Part shown: piece by piece, positions 43,531-55,547 of the stretch
Numbering within the stretch: position 1 is the stretch's first letter
Layout: every line of letters starts with the position of its first letter
From: Megascapheus bottae
Taxonomy: Eukaryota > Chordata > Mammalia > Rodentia > Geomyidae
DNA: 64,000 nt
Direction: 5' to 3'
Assembly: GCA_024803745.1 (NCBI GenBank)
Contig: JANJXV010000014.1
Span: forward strand, 4,751,001-4,815,000
Notes under the pieces: generated by a model
The model's database searches: none
What the model was told of the DNA's origin: nothing
The model's input: only the letters and a program-made list of their open reading frames with translations
Program-made: the position numbers and the translations under genes

Positions 43531-43728
43531 AGCCAGGCACTGGTGGCTCGCCCCAGTAATCCTAGCTACTCAGGAGGCTGAGAAGCCAATCCAAGAAGGA
43601 AAAGTCATGAAACTTTCAACTCCAATTAACCACCAGAAAATCAGAAGTTGAGCTGTGACTCAAAGTGGTAAAGCACTAGCCTTGAGGAGAACACCTCAGG
43701 GACAGTACCCAGGCCCTGAGTGACAAAA
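43531..43728 (+). mobile_element. 7SL-Geo SINE
   Basis: 'gagccaggcactggtggctc', 'tcctagctactcaggaggct', 'ctccaattaaccaccagaaa', 'gagctgtgactcaaagtggt', 'cccaggccctgagtgac' with the last bases of Geo missing. Flanked by aaaaattaaaa repeats. Confidence 0.88.
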
Positions 43729-43740
43729 AAAATTAAAAAT

Positions 43741-46056
43741 GCAAACAATGTGTTACCTATGAATACCAAGAAAAATATAGACAGCCAAGTGTCTTATATA
43801 AAATTGTATAGTAGGTATGTATTATCTATGCACATCCCCCCATGTAGTTGTCATCTCTAGGTTACTTGTATGTAAATGCAGTGTAAATGTTGTATATATA
43901 GTTGTCAGAATGTCTTGTTTAAGGAATGCCAAGAATAAGGGTTTAAAAAAGTATTAAAATGAGGTTAAAAGAGGCTACCCCATTTTATATTGGTATATAT
44001 AAATATGCATAATATGCTTAAAGAAACAGTTGCTTAAATATAGCATCTCTTAATATATTATGCACATAATACCATAAGCATATACTTCTTAATATTCTAT
44101 ATAATATATTCCAAATTGAGGCCAATGAACTGTGTAGTATAAATATATTTATGGATGTATGTGTTTGTTTATAATTATCATATGTTGTTTATAATTATCA
44201 TATACACTTCACTGATAGCAATTCATTTTCTCCTGAAAAGATATTAAATAAATACCCTTGGTCGTTTCTTTGAATCAAGAAGCATGGTTGTATTTGTTTA
44301 TCTAACTCACTGACACATAGACATTCTTAGACAAGTACAATGGCATATGACACACAAGAGACCCATCCAGCTTACCACATGAGTTGACTGTAGAGTTCTG
44401 TAACGTTCTATGGTTGACAGAAAGACTAAAAATATACATAAAGAACTTAGTAATAACCCTGTCTCCTGATAGAAATTTTTGTTATTAATGTTATCGGTGG
44501 GCATTCTGAAGCATATTTACTTTCTTGTGCCATGTATTTGAATGTTACTTGCAAATGTTCACACTCTATGATACTAGCTAATAAAAAAAGAAGTCTTAGG
44601 TTTTAAGTTTAGCTTTTCATTTAAACACAACTCTCCAACAGGCAAGGAAAAAAATCTTCACAATGAATTTTGAATGTTAAATTTTAAAATGGTTAAATAA
44701 ACTTAATTCAAACTGCCAAGCATAATTGAGATGAAAAGTTTTGAACGTGCCAAGAAAAAAGAAAAAAAATAGGGAATTCCAAGTGATGTTTGATGTACAC
44801 TCATTCAATACCACAAATCCTTACATGGAGAAGATGAATGAGTTGATTGGGCAGCAGTTATTGTTAAAGGAAAATAAAGTAGCAAAAGTTTGAAATATTT
44901 ATTAAGAAGTGATGAAAGCCAGCTGTGGAAAAAGATTCTGTAAGGGAGAGTTTCTGTAATTCAAAGGAAATAACTGCACAATGTCAAGAAAGGACTTGGT
45001 GAGATGGGAACCGAGGAAACCCACCACAAGGAGATGTCATAATTGCAAAAGCAGTGGTCACATAGAAACTTGACATTGTGCTGTGTTGTGGCTTGAAATG
45101 TTTGTTTCATGTCTATTAGGAACCTACCACATAACTTTTGTGGTTCAATTTCATTAATGTTGCTAATTGCCTTTTAAAAATATTCCTCGGAATTCCATAA
45201 ATATGTCATACCATGTGTGTGGTTCTATATAATACATTTATTTCATTGGGATGGAGACAGGAAGACAATTCTCCAATGCATAAAATTGCATGTCTACATT
45301 ACCACACATTTGTGACAACAATAAACCAATGATTTAAAATTATTCTTAATGCATATTTAAAGACTGAACAATATTTGGCATCATCTCTGGTAATAAAAAA
45401 TGATGACAACTCACTATCATCACTTAAGATTGTTCCGTATTTTTCAAAAATGTTTTGAGTCTTCACTATAAGTGAGTGTTGCTACACAATGTGTGACAAC
45501 TCAAAAAGGAAACTGACTACACACAACCATGGTTGAGATTTGTGTTCCTTGAAACTTCAGATGTTTTAAAAAGCAGCATTGTGGCTTAGAAAGCCAGAGA
45601 TAAGCAAATTGAAGATAGCGATTTCAGATATTCATCAACATAAACTACTTTGGGGTCTTAAAATCAGGCTAGACATCTTGAAAGAACAGACATTCTTGCA
45701 AGATTTCCAGAACTTCCTGTGTTCAGTTAACCCAGAAATGCCACGAGATGAGCCTTTCTTGTTTATTTTCGTACTTCCACTTCCTGTCAAGTGCTGCAAA
45801 CCAGCAAATTTAGAGGCATATAAATATGCAAATAAACTCAAAGTATGCATAATTACATGCTTAATGCCCAAAGAGTTCAATTTCTTCACAAATTCCTGTG
45901 GCTTTCTGTGTATTTAAATCCACGGTCAGAATTTTCACTTTAACACCAAGTTGATTAAAACTGCTTCTATTTCTTTAAGGTTATATGTAAAGATGCTCTT
46001 CATTCTTGGAGAACTATATATACTAACACAATAGGTGCCATAGTGACTATATGGCA
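43741..46056. other. Unrecognised AT-rich sequence
   Basis: No gene or repeat family recognised in over 2 kb. Frames of 112 and 84 codons overlap on opposite strands at 45579-45917 without a recognisable domain. Confidence 0.35.
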
Positions 46057-46242
46057 CAGTGATTCTCAAATTCTTCCCAGAGCAGCAGTGTTAGCATCAA
46101 ATGGAAATTCATTTGAAATGAAGAGGTCTCAAAAGCTACTCAAGGACATTCAACCAGAAACTCTAGTGTTTAGAAGCCAGCAATCTATATTTTAACAAGC
46201 TCTCGGGTGATTCAGATGCATGGCAGAAATTGAGAACCACTG
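46057..46242 (+). mobile_element. MER5A-like hAT nonautonomous DNA transposon
   Basis: Terminal inverted repeats: cagtgattctcaaa at the left and the complement of ttgagaaccactg at the right. The interior fits the MER5A plan ('tctatattttaacaagctct', 'gggtgattcagatgcatggc'). About 186 bp, close to the family's usual size. The 8-bp target duplication has decayed. Ancient and inactive. Confidence 0.75.
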
Positions 46243-46284
46243 GCTGACACAATTACTTCAAGATCACACTCTTCAAAGCATGAA

Positions 46285-46425
46285 CTTGTTGCTACTTTCA
46301 CCATTTTACAGAAGAAGGAAACAAGACTCAGAAACTAAAATGACTTTAATCATGCCAGTATAGGGTTGAATGGAGACTTGAACTAATTTCTTATGACCTA
46401 AACCCAATGTTCTTTCTAGCAAAAA
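46285..46425 (-). mobile_element. MIR SINE
   Basis: Complement plan: 'caccattttacagaagaagg', 'aaacaagactcagaaactaa', 'gggttgaatggagacttgaa', 'cccaatgttctttctagc'. Confidence 0.65.
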
Positions 46426-46710
46426 ATAAATAAATAAAATGATCTTTTCAGTTAACTCTGATGCAGTCCTAATGTGTACCTCCAACCCAGGATAAGATTT
46501 GAAATACTTGACATCCTAGCACCGCATGTTGGAAATGCACCTGACTTAGGAAACAGCAGCAAATGGCCATATCTCCCTCATGTTCACCTTCTATTCATCC
46601 ATGGTAATTAGGTTCAGTATGAATGGAAATGTGAAAGTGTTCAGTTCATGTGAGACTAGGGGATCATTTGGCCCAATCCTGCTTCTAACCCCCCTACCAA
46701 GAGATAGGCG

Positions 46711-46826
46711 CATCAGAAGTGATGCTGTGGCTACAAGTGGTAGAGCACTAGTCATGAGCTGAAGAGCTCAGGGATAGCACTCGGGCCCAGAGTTCAAGCC
46801 CCACAAATGACTCAAAAAAAAAAAAA
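46711..46826 (+). mobile_element. Solo Geo monomer with A tail
   Basis: Geo only: 'catcagaagtgatgctgtgg', box-A-like 'ggctacaagtggtagagcac', box-B-like 'cagagttcaagccccac', then 13 A. Probably a 5'-truncated dimer. Confidence 0.85.
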
Positions 46827-46865
46827 GATATACACATCATTCTTTCTGCCTAATCATGATGCCAT

Positions 46866-46950
46866 ATGCCAGAACAATGCAAACAACCTAAATGCCCATC
46901 AGAAGAAAATAATGATTAATCAAAATTTGCAGCCAAAATATATCTTCATT
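46866..46950 (+). mobile_element. Possible L1 fragment
   Basis: 'gcaaacaacctaaatgccca' and 'tcagaagaaaataatgatta' resemble an L1 3' ORF2 block. Short. Confidence 0.35.
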
Positions 46951-47560
46951 TTGCATATCTATTTGAAATTGTTATATGTTAGGTAATTATGAACTCTCAA
47001 ATATTTCATCTTCCCTAAATAATCACTTATAGACTCACTTCTAAGAGGTGTCTTATAATTTTAGTTCACTCTTCCTCAATGTAAAGTTTCAAATTTTATC
47101 TCATTGGTTGGAGCTGAATTTATTCTTTTTACCTTGAAACAATACTTCTTAATTCCAATACACCAGGAAGACAGGAAGTTGTTCCAAGATCTACTTTTCA
47201 TGATTTTACAGAATGAATACTATCCATAGATTACTTATTAGCTTAACAAAACCTACTTCTCTCTTCTCTCTCTCTTTTCTCTCTTTCTTTCTCTTTTCCT
47301 TTTTTCTTCCTCCCTCATCCTCCTCTCCTTTTCAAAAACCTTCTAGCAGGCTGCTCAGCTATTAGAGCTTAGGGCTCTCCATCTAAAATGCGAACCAACT
47401 GCTTCCTCTCTACTCTGCTTCCTTAAATCTTGAATCCTCACCTACTTAATAATTTTTGAAATGGCCAGTTGTCCAATAAATAATTAGTGGTGTAGTGCCC
47501 TCTCAGCCAAAGAACTCCTCCCAACTTCCCATGCTTTGGAAAACATAAAGAGCTGAGTAG
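46951..47560. other. Unrecognised sequence with a pyrimidine-rich tract
   Basis: 47256-47332 is almost entirely C/T. Nothing else recognised. Confidence 0.4.
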
Positions 47561-47670
47561 GAGAAAAACATGGGAAGGGGTACCAGTGTTCAAGAAGTAA
47601 TGTACCCACTACCTAATGAATGTAACTGTAATCCCTCTATGTATTACCCCGACCCCGCCAAAAAAAAAAA
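47561..47670 (+). mobile_element. Short L1 tail
   Basis: 'aaaaacatgggaaggggtac', 'caagaagtaatgtacccact', 'gtaactgtaatccctctatg', then an A-rich end. Confidence 0.75.
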
Positions 47671-48883
47671 ACTGAACAAGGTGTAGAGGGAAGGAAGGGT
47701 GGAGGTGGGGAAGTGGAGAGAAGGAAGAGAGGAAGTGAGCAAGAGAGAGAAAGAATTAATGAGAAAGCTCAACTATAATTATGCATATTGAGATGAGCAA
47801 TGGTGTGTTCATTTAGCAGGGAGGTTAAAAGCATTTCAAGAAAGGGAAGTAGAGTTGTCACTATATGCCAAAAAGAAAATGTGTAATTTCTGAAATATGC
47901 AAAATCTTGAGTGATTAATAAATGAAACTTAGAAGGGTGTAGAAAGCAGGATATGGGCTAAGTGGAGATATATGCATATGGGTTGGTAAGATTGGGAAAT
48001 ACCTACAGTACAGCATAGTACAACTAAAAGTATTTTTTAAAAAAGGAAAGAAAGAGGAAGGAAAAGAGAAAAAATGAAGAGAAAAATAAAGTAATAGTAT
48101 CTGTATTTGGTTTGCTGAAACAATCTGATTTTGAGAGAGCCCTCTTACCTAAAAGAAAATATACTTAACATACTTACTAATTAGACTTCCTAATGATTTA
48201 AATAACATAATGCAAATAGGTAATGGAGAGTTCATAAAATAATTCACCTTGTTAGCATGCAGAATGTGGGAATTCTATGACCAAATTCATTAGCTCATTA
48301 TTCCAATGATTGCTTTTCTGTGTTGATGGACTTTTCTATATTGAACACCCATTATCGGTGAAAACCAACAAGGATTAGGGAAAGCTAAAGGAAGAGTGAT
48401 CAGCTACTTTTCCTGGTCTTCTCTCCTCCCATCACTTTCCCCAGCTCACCCTACAGCTGATCTCAGCTGATCCAAAATGGGCAATGTTTTCTTCTGTTCC
48501 ATAATTTAATAATGACAAAGAAAATACTTGTAGAAGTTATTCTTACAGAGGCACTGTGGTTCTTGGAACTAAGGGGATTTCTAGTATCAGTTACTTTCTT
48601 TTTTTGGTTCTCTGTTTTCTAATAAATGGGATTCATAATTATAACACACTCCAGGATGTGGGATGTTACACATTTATTGGCATTCCAATGCCATGAGTGA
48701 GTACCATGTATCACTCACTGTGTTCAGTTCTTTCAATTTATTGCTGTCTGAGGCTCACTTTCTCACAAATCAAGATTGTTTTCTACCAACCTAATACAAT
48801 TTTCCTTTCCTAATGCAATTTTTCCATTATCTATGTAGGTGGTCGTTACTGTAGGTGGGACGTTTATACTCAGGTAATAGTGC
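47671..48883. other. Unrecognised sequence
   Basis: Purine-rich at 47670-47760 and 48040-48090. No gene or repeat family recognised. Confidence 0.35.
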
Positions 48884-48901
48884 TTAATAATGTATGTGAT
48901 A

Positions 48902-49119
48902 AGCTGGGCAAGGTGGCTGTAACCCTAGTTACTCAGGAGGCTGAGATATGAGGGTCAAGGTTTAAAGCCAGCCAGGGCACTACAAAGCCCGAGCGACTCT
49001 TATCTCCAACCAGAAAACTGGAAGTGGCCCTAAGGCTCCAGGAGGGTGGTAGCCTTGTGCTGAAGAGCTCAGGGGCAGCGCCCAGGCCCAGACTTCAAGT
49101 GGCATGACTGACGAAATAA
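48902..49119 (+). mobile_element. 7SL-Geo SINE
   Basis: 'agctgggcaaggtggctgta', 'ttactcaggaggctgagata', 'cttatctccaaccagaaaac', Geo 'gaagtggccctaaggctcca' to 'cttcaagtggcatgactgac'. Imperfect target duplication around taataatgtatgtgata (48885-48901) and taataatgtgtgtata (49121-49136). Confidence 0.88.
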
Positions 49120-49301
49120 ATAATAATGTGTGTATACTTAACTATTCAAAACAAAAGCACTATTTGTTATCTAAAAACAACTCAAATACTAAAAATAGCT
49201 AAAGCCATAAACAATAAAAACTTCAGGGTTGAGAGTGTAATTAATATTTATTAACTACCTACATGTGCTGGGCTAACCACTGTGTGGAAGTGATGAATAA
49301 G

Positions 49302-49421
49302 ATAAGCTCCTTCCTTCCTTCCTACCTTCCTTCCTTTCTTCTTCCCTTCCTTCATTCCTTCCTTCCTTTCTTCCTTCCTTCCTTCCTTCCTTCCTTGCTT
49401 GCTTGCTTGCTTGCTTGCTTT
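49302..49421. repeat. (TTCC)n and (TTGC)n microsatellite
   Basis: About 95 bp of TTCC-type units, then six TTGC units. It encodes the low-complexity frames seen on both strands. Confidence 0.95.
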
Positions 49422-49604
49422 CTGCCAGTATTGGGGCTTATATTTGAGGTACTCTGATTCAGGTGGGAAGAGATGGAAGGAAGCAGATAACTTCAACACA
49501 TTAAGTGCCAGACTAGTAACATGCGTGAAAGATTGTAGGACACTACTAGTTCTATCTGAGGCAGATACCCAAGGCTTTCTATTTTACCTTAAAAATAGAG
49601 TTGA

Positions 49605-49786
49605 GTCGGGAGTTGGGCCTAGTGGTAGAGTGCTTGCCTAGCATGCACAAAGACCCAGTTCGATTCCTCAGTACCGCCTACATAGAAAAAAGCCAGAAGT
49701 GGTGATGAGGCTCAAGTGGTAGAGCTCTAACCTTGAGAAAGTCCAAGGACAGTGCTCAGGCCCCGAGCTCAAGCCCAGGACTGGCA
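49605..49786 (+). mobile_element. IDL-Geo SINE with almost no A tail
   Basis: 'gtcgggagttgggcctagtg', 'cccagttcgattcctcagta', 'gtgatgaggctcaagtggta', 'ctcaagcccaggactggca'. Exact target-site duplication aaaaatagagttga at 49591-49604 and 49787-49800. Only one or two A separate 'ggc' from it. Confidence 0.92.
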
Positions 49787-50640
49787 AAAAATAGAGTTGA
49801 AACTTAGAAGGGCATATTTTACAGTGGAAAAGGTATAGAGGCTATGAAGAAACTACTAGCATAAGGGAGGCATTTCTGCAAACTGATAGCCATAATAAAA
49901 TGAGAGAACTTTAAGTCAAAGTATGCATAAAATCTGTGGGAGCATCAACAGGAAAACAATGTAGTGGGAGGTATGAAGTGGGGGCTGTGGTGAGTGCAAA
50001 CAAAGAAAAAGCATGTGACCTTAGCTCAAGTTAAAGAGGAAATAGAGATATGATGAGCAAAGAAATAGAGGAGAGGAAAAAGAAGTACTCCAGGGAAAAG
50101 GAAAAGTCTGGGGCTAGCTTTGTAGTCTGAAAGGGGAATGTTCTGGAAAGGTGTAACTGTATAGAGGGTAAGAGAGTAGGGAGAAACTTGAAAACTAGGT
50201 TTGGCCTATTATGAAAGAAATCATACACTAAACCAAGGAATTTGTACTTAAGGGCCTACATGTCTTGCAGGCAGCTGGGGATAGAAGGCTTTTAATTCTG
50301 GAAGAAAGCAAGTCAACGTCGTTGCAGAAAGATGACTAAGGGAAGGTCTGGATACAATTTTGAAGTGGTGGATATAGACAGAAATAAAGGAATAAGGATG
50401 CAAGGACAGAAAACGGCTCCTTAGGAGAAAGAACAAAAGGGAGACAAGAGATACAGAGCTCACTCTTTTGATATTTGGGAGAATGCTAGAGAATGGGAGT
50501 GGGAATTTGTGTGGAGCACATGCATAGCCAAAAGAGAAAAGATGAGACACAACTGTGAATGTAGAAGAGATAGCTGAGGGAGCCAGAGGCACAGATGATG
50601 AGGAAGGCTGACTAAGGGGTTTATTTGGGTGACTTTTATT

Positions 50641-52106
50641 TTTTTTCTTGGAGAAGCAATTGTTAAGAAAGCTCTGAAAGGTAATAGGGAGAAAGTATGT
50701 TAGGACAGAATGTTGTTAATAAATACCAATGTCTTGTTGGTTCCTTTAAATACATGGCCTCATTCTCTCTAACAAGATAACCAAGGTCTTATCTCCAGGA
50801 AGGTGGTTCAATATGGCTGTGGAAAAGTCAAGCTACAGACTTAGAGATACAGAGTCTATGTATAGCTGACTAACAAAGGCTTACATAGCTCTGCATACTT
50901 GTTGGGGCTCAGCAACTACTGTTGATAACATTTTCCTTAAGTAAATTTAAAGTAAAATATCCAATATAGGTTAGATTTTTTTTGGAATACTATAAGCTGA
51001 TACTTTGTGCATATCCTACAAAATAAAAATAATTAAACAGAAAACTACTAGGACTTTTCTCTTTTTCTCTGTTAAACCTAAAGGAAAATTGATGTGACTT
51101 CCTAGCTTTACTAGAAACCCAACTCTCTGATTATCAGGTATGGTGTCCTGCATGGTTCCATTGGACCAATCAGACACAGTCATAAAAGGAAGACATCAGA
51201 GTAGACAAACTATCACGTAGAAAGAATTAAGACAGCCATATTGTGTGCTAACCATCAGCTCATCTACCTCCTCCAGGTTGTCTCCTCTCTCCAGAGGCTA
51301 TTTAATCTCATTGAGATAAGACAGCCAGCTTAATTGATACAGAAAACAGAAAAGGAAAGCTCTTTGATCTTCTATCAAGCAGAGTCAGGCTATACAAAAA
51401 AAAAAGGATCCACATGCAAGAAAATTATCTAGCAAAAGAGAAAAAGTGAATTTACTCTGTGGGAAGGAAAGTGGGAAAGCTGTACTGCTTTATTTTTGAA
51501 TTTCATAAATTTCAATTGTTTAAACAAGGATTGAATGATTAGAGTCTGTTTACCCTTAGTGATAAAGTAGAAACAGAATTACAGCTAGGAAATCTTTCAA
51601 ATGATCAATTTTCAGATAAGAGTTATAGTAGTGATAGAAGGCATAACAGAAGCATCATAAATGTAAGCACACCTGTCTTGTAACACTTAACTGTAAAGGA
51701 CAGGTGTTTGGTCACTTTACTGCCACCATATGTTGCCTCAAGAAAGAATTTTCCTGAAAAGACTTGGGATATACTGTGAGCTGAATAGCATTCTTTGTGT
51801 TTTAATTATGTAATAGCAAGTACAAGAAACTGTCTTTGCCATAATCAGAATGCAATATCTGTGACTGTAAAGTTATTTGACTATTAAACATGTTTAGAAA
51901 ATCATAGAATATATGTTCTCTACTTTAATGAAAAAGTCAATTTAATAATTGTATCAACTCCAGTGTACATACTTAATATAGTGTGGTTTCAAAAACTAGT
52001 CCAAGACTGTAATTACATGAGTAAGATTAAATAAATTAAATAAAGCATGGTCTTAAGGGATCAAATATTATTTTTAATACTTCCCTTTTAGATATAGAAC
52101 ATTACT
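50641..52106. other. Unrecognised sequence
   Basis: No gene or repeat family recognised. Confidence 0.35.
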
Positions 52107-52141
52107 TTGGAAAATAGCATACTCTCCAGCGGTTTTGACAG

Positions 52142-52178
52142 ACCTCTCTCTCTGTCTCCCTGTCTCTCTCTCTGTCTC

Positions 52179-52210
<32 letters not shown>

Positions 52211-52283
52211 CCTCCCTCCCTTTCTCCCTACCCCTCTCTGTATGTGTGTATGTGTGTGTGTGTGTGTCTCTCTCCCTCTCTAT
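52142..52283. repeat. (CT)n/(GTCT)n/(GT)n compound microsatellite
   Basis: Pyrimidine-rich CT and GTCT units, CCCT units, then GT. It lies at the 3' end of the minus-strand 7SL-Geo SINE to its right. Confidence 0.92.
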
Positions 52284-52535
52284 TGTGCTGGTCTAAGTGC
52301 TTGAACTCAGGGCCTGGGCACTGTCTCTGAGTTGTTTTTTTTTTTCTCAAGGCTAGCACTCTACCATTTGAACCACAGCCCCACTTCATTTCTGGCTTTT
52401 TTGGTGGTGGGAGAAGTTTATTGGAGATAAGAGCCTTATGGACTTTCCTGCCCAGTCTGGCTTCAAACTGTGGTTCTCAGATCTCAGCTTCCCAAGTAGC
52501 TAGGATTACAGGAGTGAGGCACCAGAGCCCACTAG
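52284..52535 (-). mobile_element. 7SL-Geo SINE
   Basis: Minus: Geo ('ctggtctaagtgcttgaact', 'gcactctaccatttgaacca'), linker 'agtttattggagataagagc', 7SL ('cttcaaactgtggttctcag', 'gattacaggagtgaggcacc'). Confidence 0.87.
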
Positions 52536-52564
52536 ATCTCACTTTTGATTAATGTTAAGGGAAC

Positions 52565-52998
52565 TATGAGCAGGGTGACAAGGGCTCAGCCTTGCTACTC
52601 AGGAGACTAAGAAATGAAGATCAAGGTTCAGAGCCACCCAACACACTTAAGTCTGTAAGACTCTTTACCTCCAACTAACCTCCAAAAAGTCAAAAGTGAA
52701 GTTGCGGTTGAAATGGTACAGTGCTAGCCTTGAGCAAAAAAGCTCAGGACAGGCATGGGAGATTAGCCTAGTGGTAGAGTGCTTGACGCAGGAAGACCTG
52801 GGTTCGATTCCTCAGTACCACATACATAGAAAAAAGCCAGAAGTGGTGCTGAGGCTCAAGTGGCAGAGCTCTAGCCTTGAGAAAACCCAAGGACAGTGCT
52901 CAGGTCCTGAGCTCAAGTCCAGGACTGGCAAAAAAAAAAAAAAAAAAAAAAAAAGCTCAGGGCAGCACCCAGGCCCTAAGTTAAAGTTCTAGCATCAG
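52565..52998 (+). mobile_element. 7SL-Geo SINE, split by an IDL-Geo insertion
   Basis: 7SL half ('gctactcaggagactaagaa'), Geo start ('gttgcggttgaaatggtaca', 'gctagccttgagc') to 52748, Geo end at 52962-52998 ('gcagcacccaggccctaagt'). The tail is a (CA)n microsatellite. Confidence 0.85.
52749..52948 (+). mobile_element. IDL-Geo SINE nested in a 7SL-Geo SINE
   Basis: 'ggcatgggagattagcctag', 'gggttcgattcctcagtacc', 'gtggtgctgaggctcaagtg', then about 27 A. Exact target-site duplication aaaaaagctcagg at 52736-52748 and 52949-52961, in the A-rich part of host Geo. Same orientation. Confidence 0.94.
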
Positions 52999-53007
52999 CC
53001 TGAGCAT

Positions 53008-53009
<2 letters not shown>

Positions 53010-53071
<62 letters not shown>
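53010..53071. repeat. (CA)n microsatellite
   Basis: About 30 CA units at the 3' end of the 7SL-Geo SINE. Confidence 0.95.
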
Positions 53072-53073
<2 letters not shown>

Positions 53074-54129
53074 TGGGCAACTAGAAAGAATTATTTTAAG
53101 AATAAATGGAAGCAGAATATGAAATGATATTTTTTCCTATGAAAAATAATCACATCCATAACAGCAAATTAACACTGACTGAAATGAGTGGAGGGAAGAA
53201 ACCCTAAGGCTGTCGGACTATTGAATGTCTTGAAATATAAATTCTGAGATTTTTCTTCCTAGGATTTAAAAGTCTAACTTTAAACTTTTGGACTACTCAA
53301 TCACTCATTTTTTCCCCATCTCATTTGAAATTTAGACTGTCCTCTTAGAGGCACAATAGCTGCCTATTGTTCACTAGAATAAATATAACATTTGATTTGT
53401 GTTTTTTTCATTTTTTAGAATCATTTATGTTAACTTGAACTTTCATGCTGGGTATCCCATCAGATTCCAGCTGTACAGCCCTAACCCTGATACATGTAAA
53501 GCCTCCAACCCCACCCTTTTGTAGCCATATACCTTTATGACTTCTTCCTGAACAATACTATTGAAAGCCCTGGGAGTATTTGTTTCCCATGCACTTCTCT
53601 TATCTCTACTACTGTAAACCTCCACAGTATTACCTCCCTCTCTGTTTTCTGCTTATCAAGTTCAATGAACTTGATCAGCCCTTTCTATTTCACTTTCTGA
53701 CACAGACCTGCCAATCCTATGCTTGTGACATAGGTCATGCTCACTGTGTGTTTATATCTAAGAGTAACCCTTGAGAAGAAAACTTTGGACTATTATAGCT
53801 CATGACCTAGCACATTCACAATAGCTTCTACAGTGCTAGGAATATTGACAATAATTCTCTGACTTAGTGATTGCTGGAGATATCCTCTAAACAGCTCTAC
53901 ATACATAATTCTCATTCACCTACTTCAAAGTTTCTTCTATTTTTTCTTGTACTATTCATGGCAAAAATTTCATGTTGTGTGTCATATATATGCATATCTG
54001 CATATATACATGCATAATATAATATATATTATTACTCCTCCACAATATACATTTATGTATTCACTTACATTCTCTCAATTTCCGCCTATCTCAAACGAAG
54101 TACTACCACCAATTATCTCACTTTTAATT
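53072..54129. other. Unrecognised sequence
   Basis: Short frames on both strands, no domain recognised. An L2-like feel at 53450-53830 is too weak to call. Confidence 0.35.
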
Positions 54130-54275
54130 CTGTATTTAAAATTTTGAAGTCTCCCCAGAAGGCCAGTACCACCTTAACAACTTAACATGACCCAGTGCTT
54201 AGTCCAGAACCGAAATATATTTGGTCTTCCATAGGTATTCACTGAGTAAATGAATAAATAAGCAAATGTATACCT
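54130..54275 (+). mobile_element. L2/MIR-type 3' end
   Basis: 'acatgacccagtgcttagtc' then 'ggtattcactgagtaaatga' and 'ataaataagcaaatg' resemble the common 3' end of L2-family elements. Confidence 0.45.
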
Positions 54276-55402
54276 GTATACTTCTTCCAATTTCAGGTAA
54301 GTGGGGTTACTAGAGGAGAAAGAAAAAAAGACCACTAGTGAAGATTTTTCTTTTGAAGTAAAAAAGTGTTTTCTATTTTTTCCACTTTTGCTACTTTGTT
54401 GATTTCTTTACAACAAAAATTTTTCCTTTTCTTGCTTTGAAGGTATTTATAATACCACATTAGGTTCACATAAGATTACTTTAACTGAACTAAAAGTTGA
54501 CTAAATACACAGTGCTTAAGATATGTAGTACACACGTGTTAAATATATTAACTATTAAACTGCTGCCATATTAATAGCAAATATTACATATTTGTGATTT
54601 AGAAGGGGTATAACAGCACACCCAACCATTCTGATCACAAATATTCCTAGCATTTTTTTAACTGCATTCAGATTCTCATATCCTGATGAATACTGTTTTT
54701 GTGTTCTTTAGCTACAGAGAACCTTTATGACAGTGTAGAGAACAGTCACCTACCACATTGTTCTAGATGCTTTCCGACATGCGGTTTCTATCATGTATAC
54801 AATTTTAAACTTGCGATCTTGTTTAAAATACGTGTTTATAAAGTATAGACTCTTTTTCTGGTTTGTTCATCTATGATCTGTTCCTCAACCTTTCAAACCT
54901 CTAATGTGGATGAATTCCAGGAACCCAGAAACAATATCTAACAAGATCTGAGCAGAGGAAGGAGAGGAATGGCAAATAAACATTTTCCAGAGTCGCTTTA
55001 GAAAGATATTCGATCTTCCAATGTGTTCAACAAATGGTACATTTCGGTATAAAACAGTGCACGACAGAAATACTTGCTACTCGGCCCATTTATCCTGGGA
55101 ATTACACAACATGGACCATTTTCAATAACTCCTTTCATTATAATGATTTCCTCCTGCTCAGCAACAGAGATGTACAAACCAGTTTTGTCTAGAAATGTAA
55201 TATGTAGAGATACAAATATATTAAAGAAAAATGAAAACATAAACATTTTTCATCACTTTGGGTTAGTGTTTCGTGGGGTAATTTAGCCTTCTGAAAACTT
55301 TCCAACAACACTATAAAATTGTTTTCTACTCTGAATCCATATAGCTGGATATGAAAAAAGATTTATTTCAAAGGCATAGCAAAACACTGGTTAGACCAAA
55401 CC
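54276..55402. other. Unrecognised AT-rich sequence
   Basis: Opposed frames at 54998-55286. No domain or repeat recognised. Confidence 0.35.
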
Positions 55403-55547
55403 AAGAAGAAGGAGGAGGAGGAGGGGAGGAGAAGGAGAGAAGAAGGAGAAAGAGAGGGAGAAGGAGAAGAAGAAGGAGGAGGAAGGAGGAAGAGAAGGAG
55501 ACAAAGGAGGAGAAGGAGGAGGAGGAGAGGAGGAAGAGAAGAAGAAA
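55403..55547 (+). repeat. Homopurine tract
   Basis: 99 nt of unbroken A/G (55403-55501), one C, then 45 nt more. GGA/GAA units. It makes charged (plus) and Ser/Leu-rich (minus) low-complexity frames, not genes. Confidence 0.95.

Larger units (their letters stand above)
49241..50640 (-). mobile_element. L2 (LINE2) antisense, several interruptions
   Basis: Starts with the antisense L2 3' end ('aatatttattaactacctac', 'gtgctgggctaaccactgtg'). After a microsatellite and a SINE, 49801-50640 is purine-rich with L2-antisense character. The right boundary is unclear and confidence falls toward it. The 114-codon minus frame at 50248-50592 is not recognised. Confidence 0.45.
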
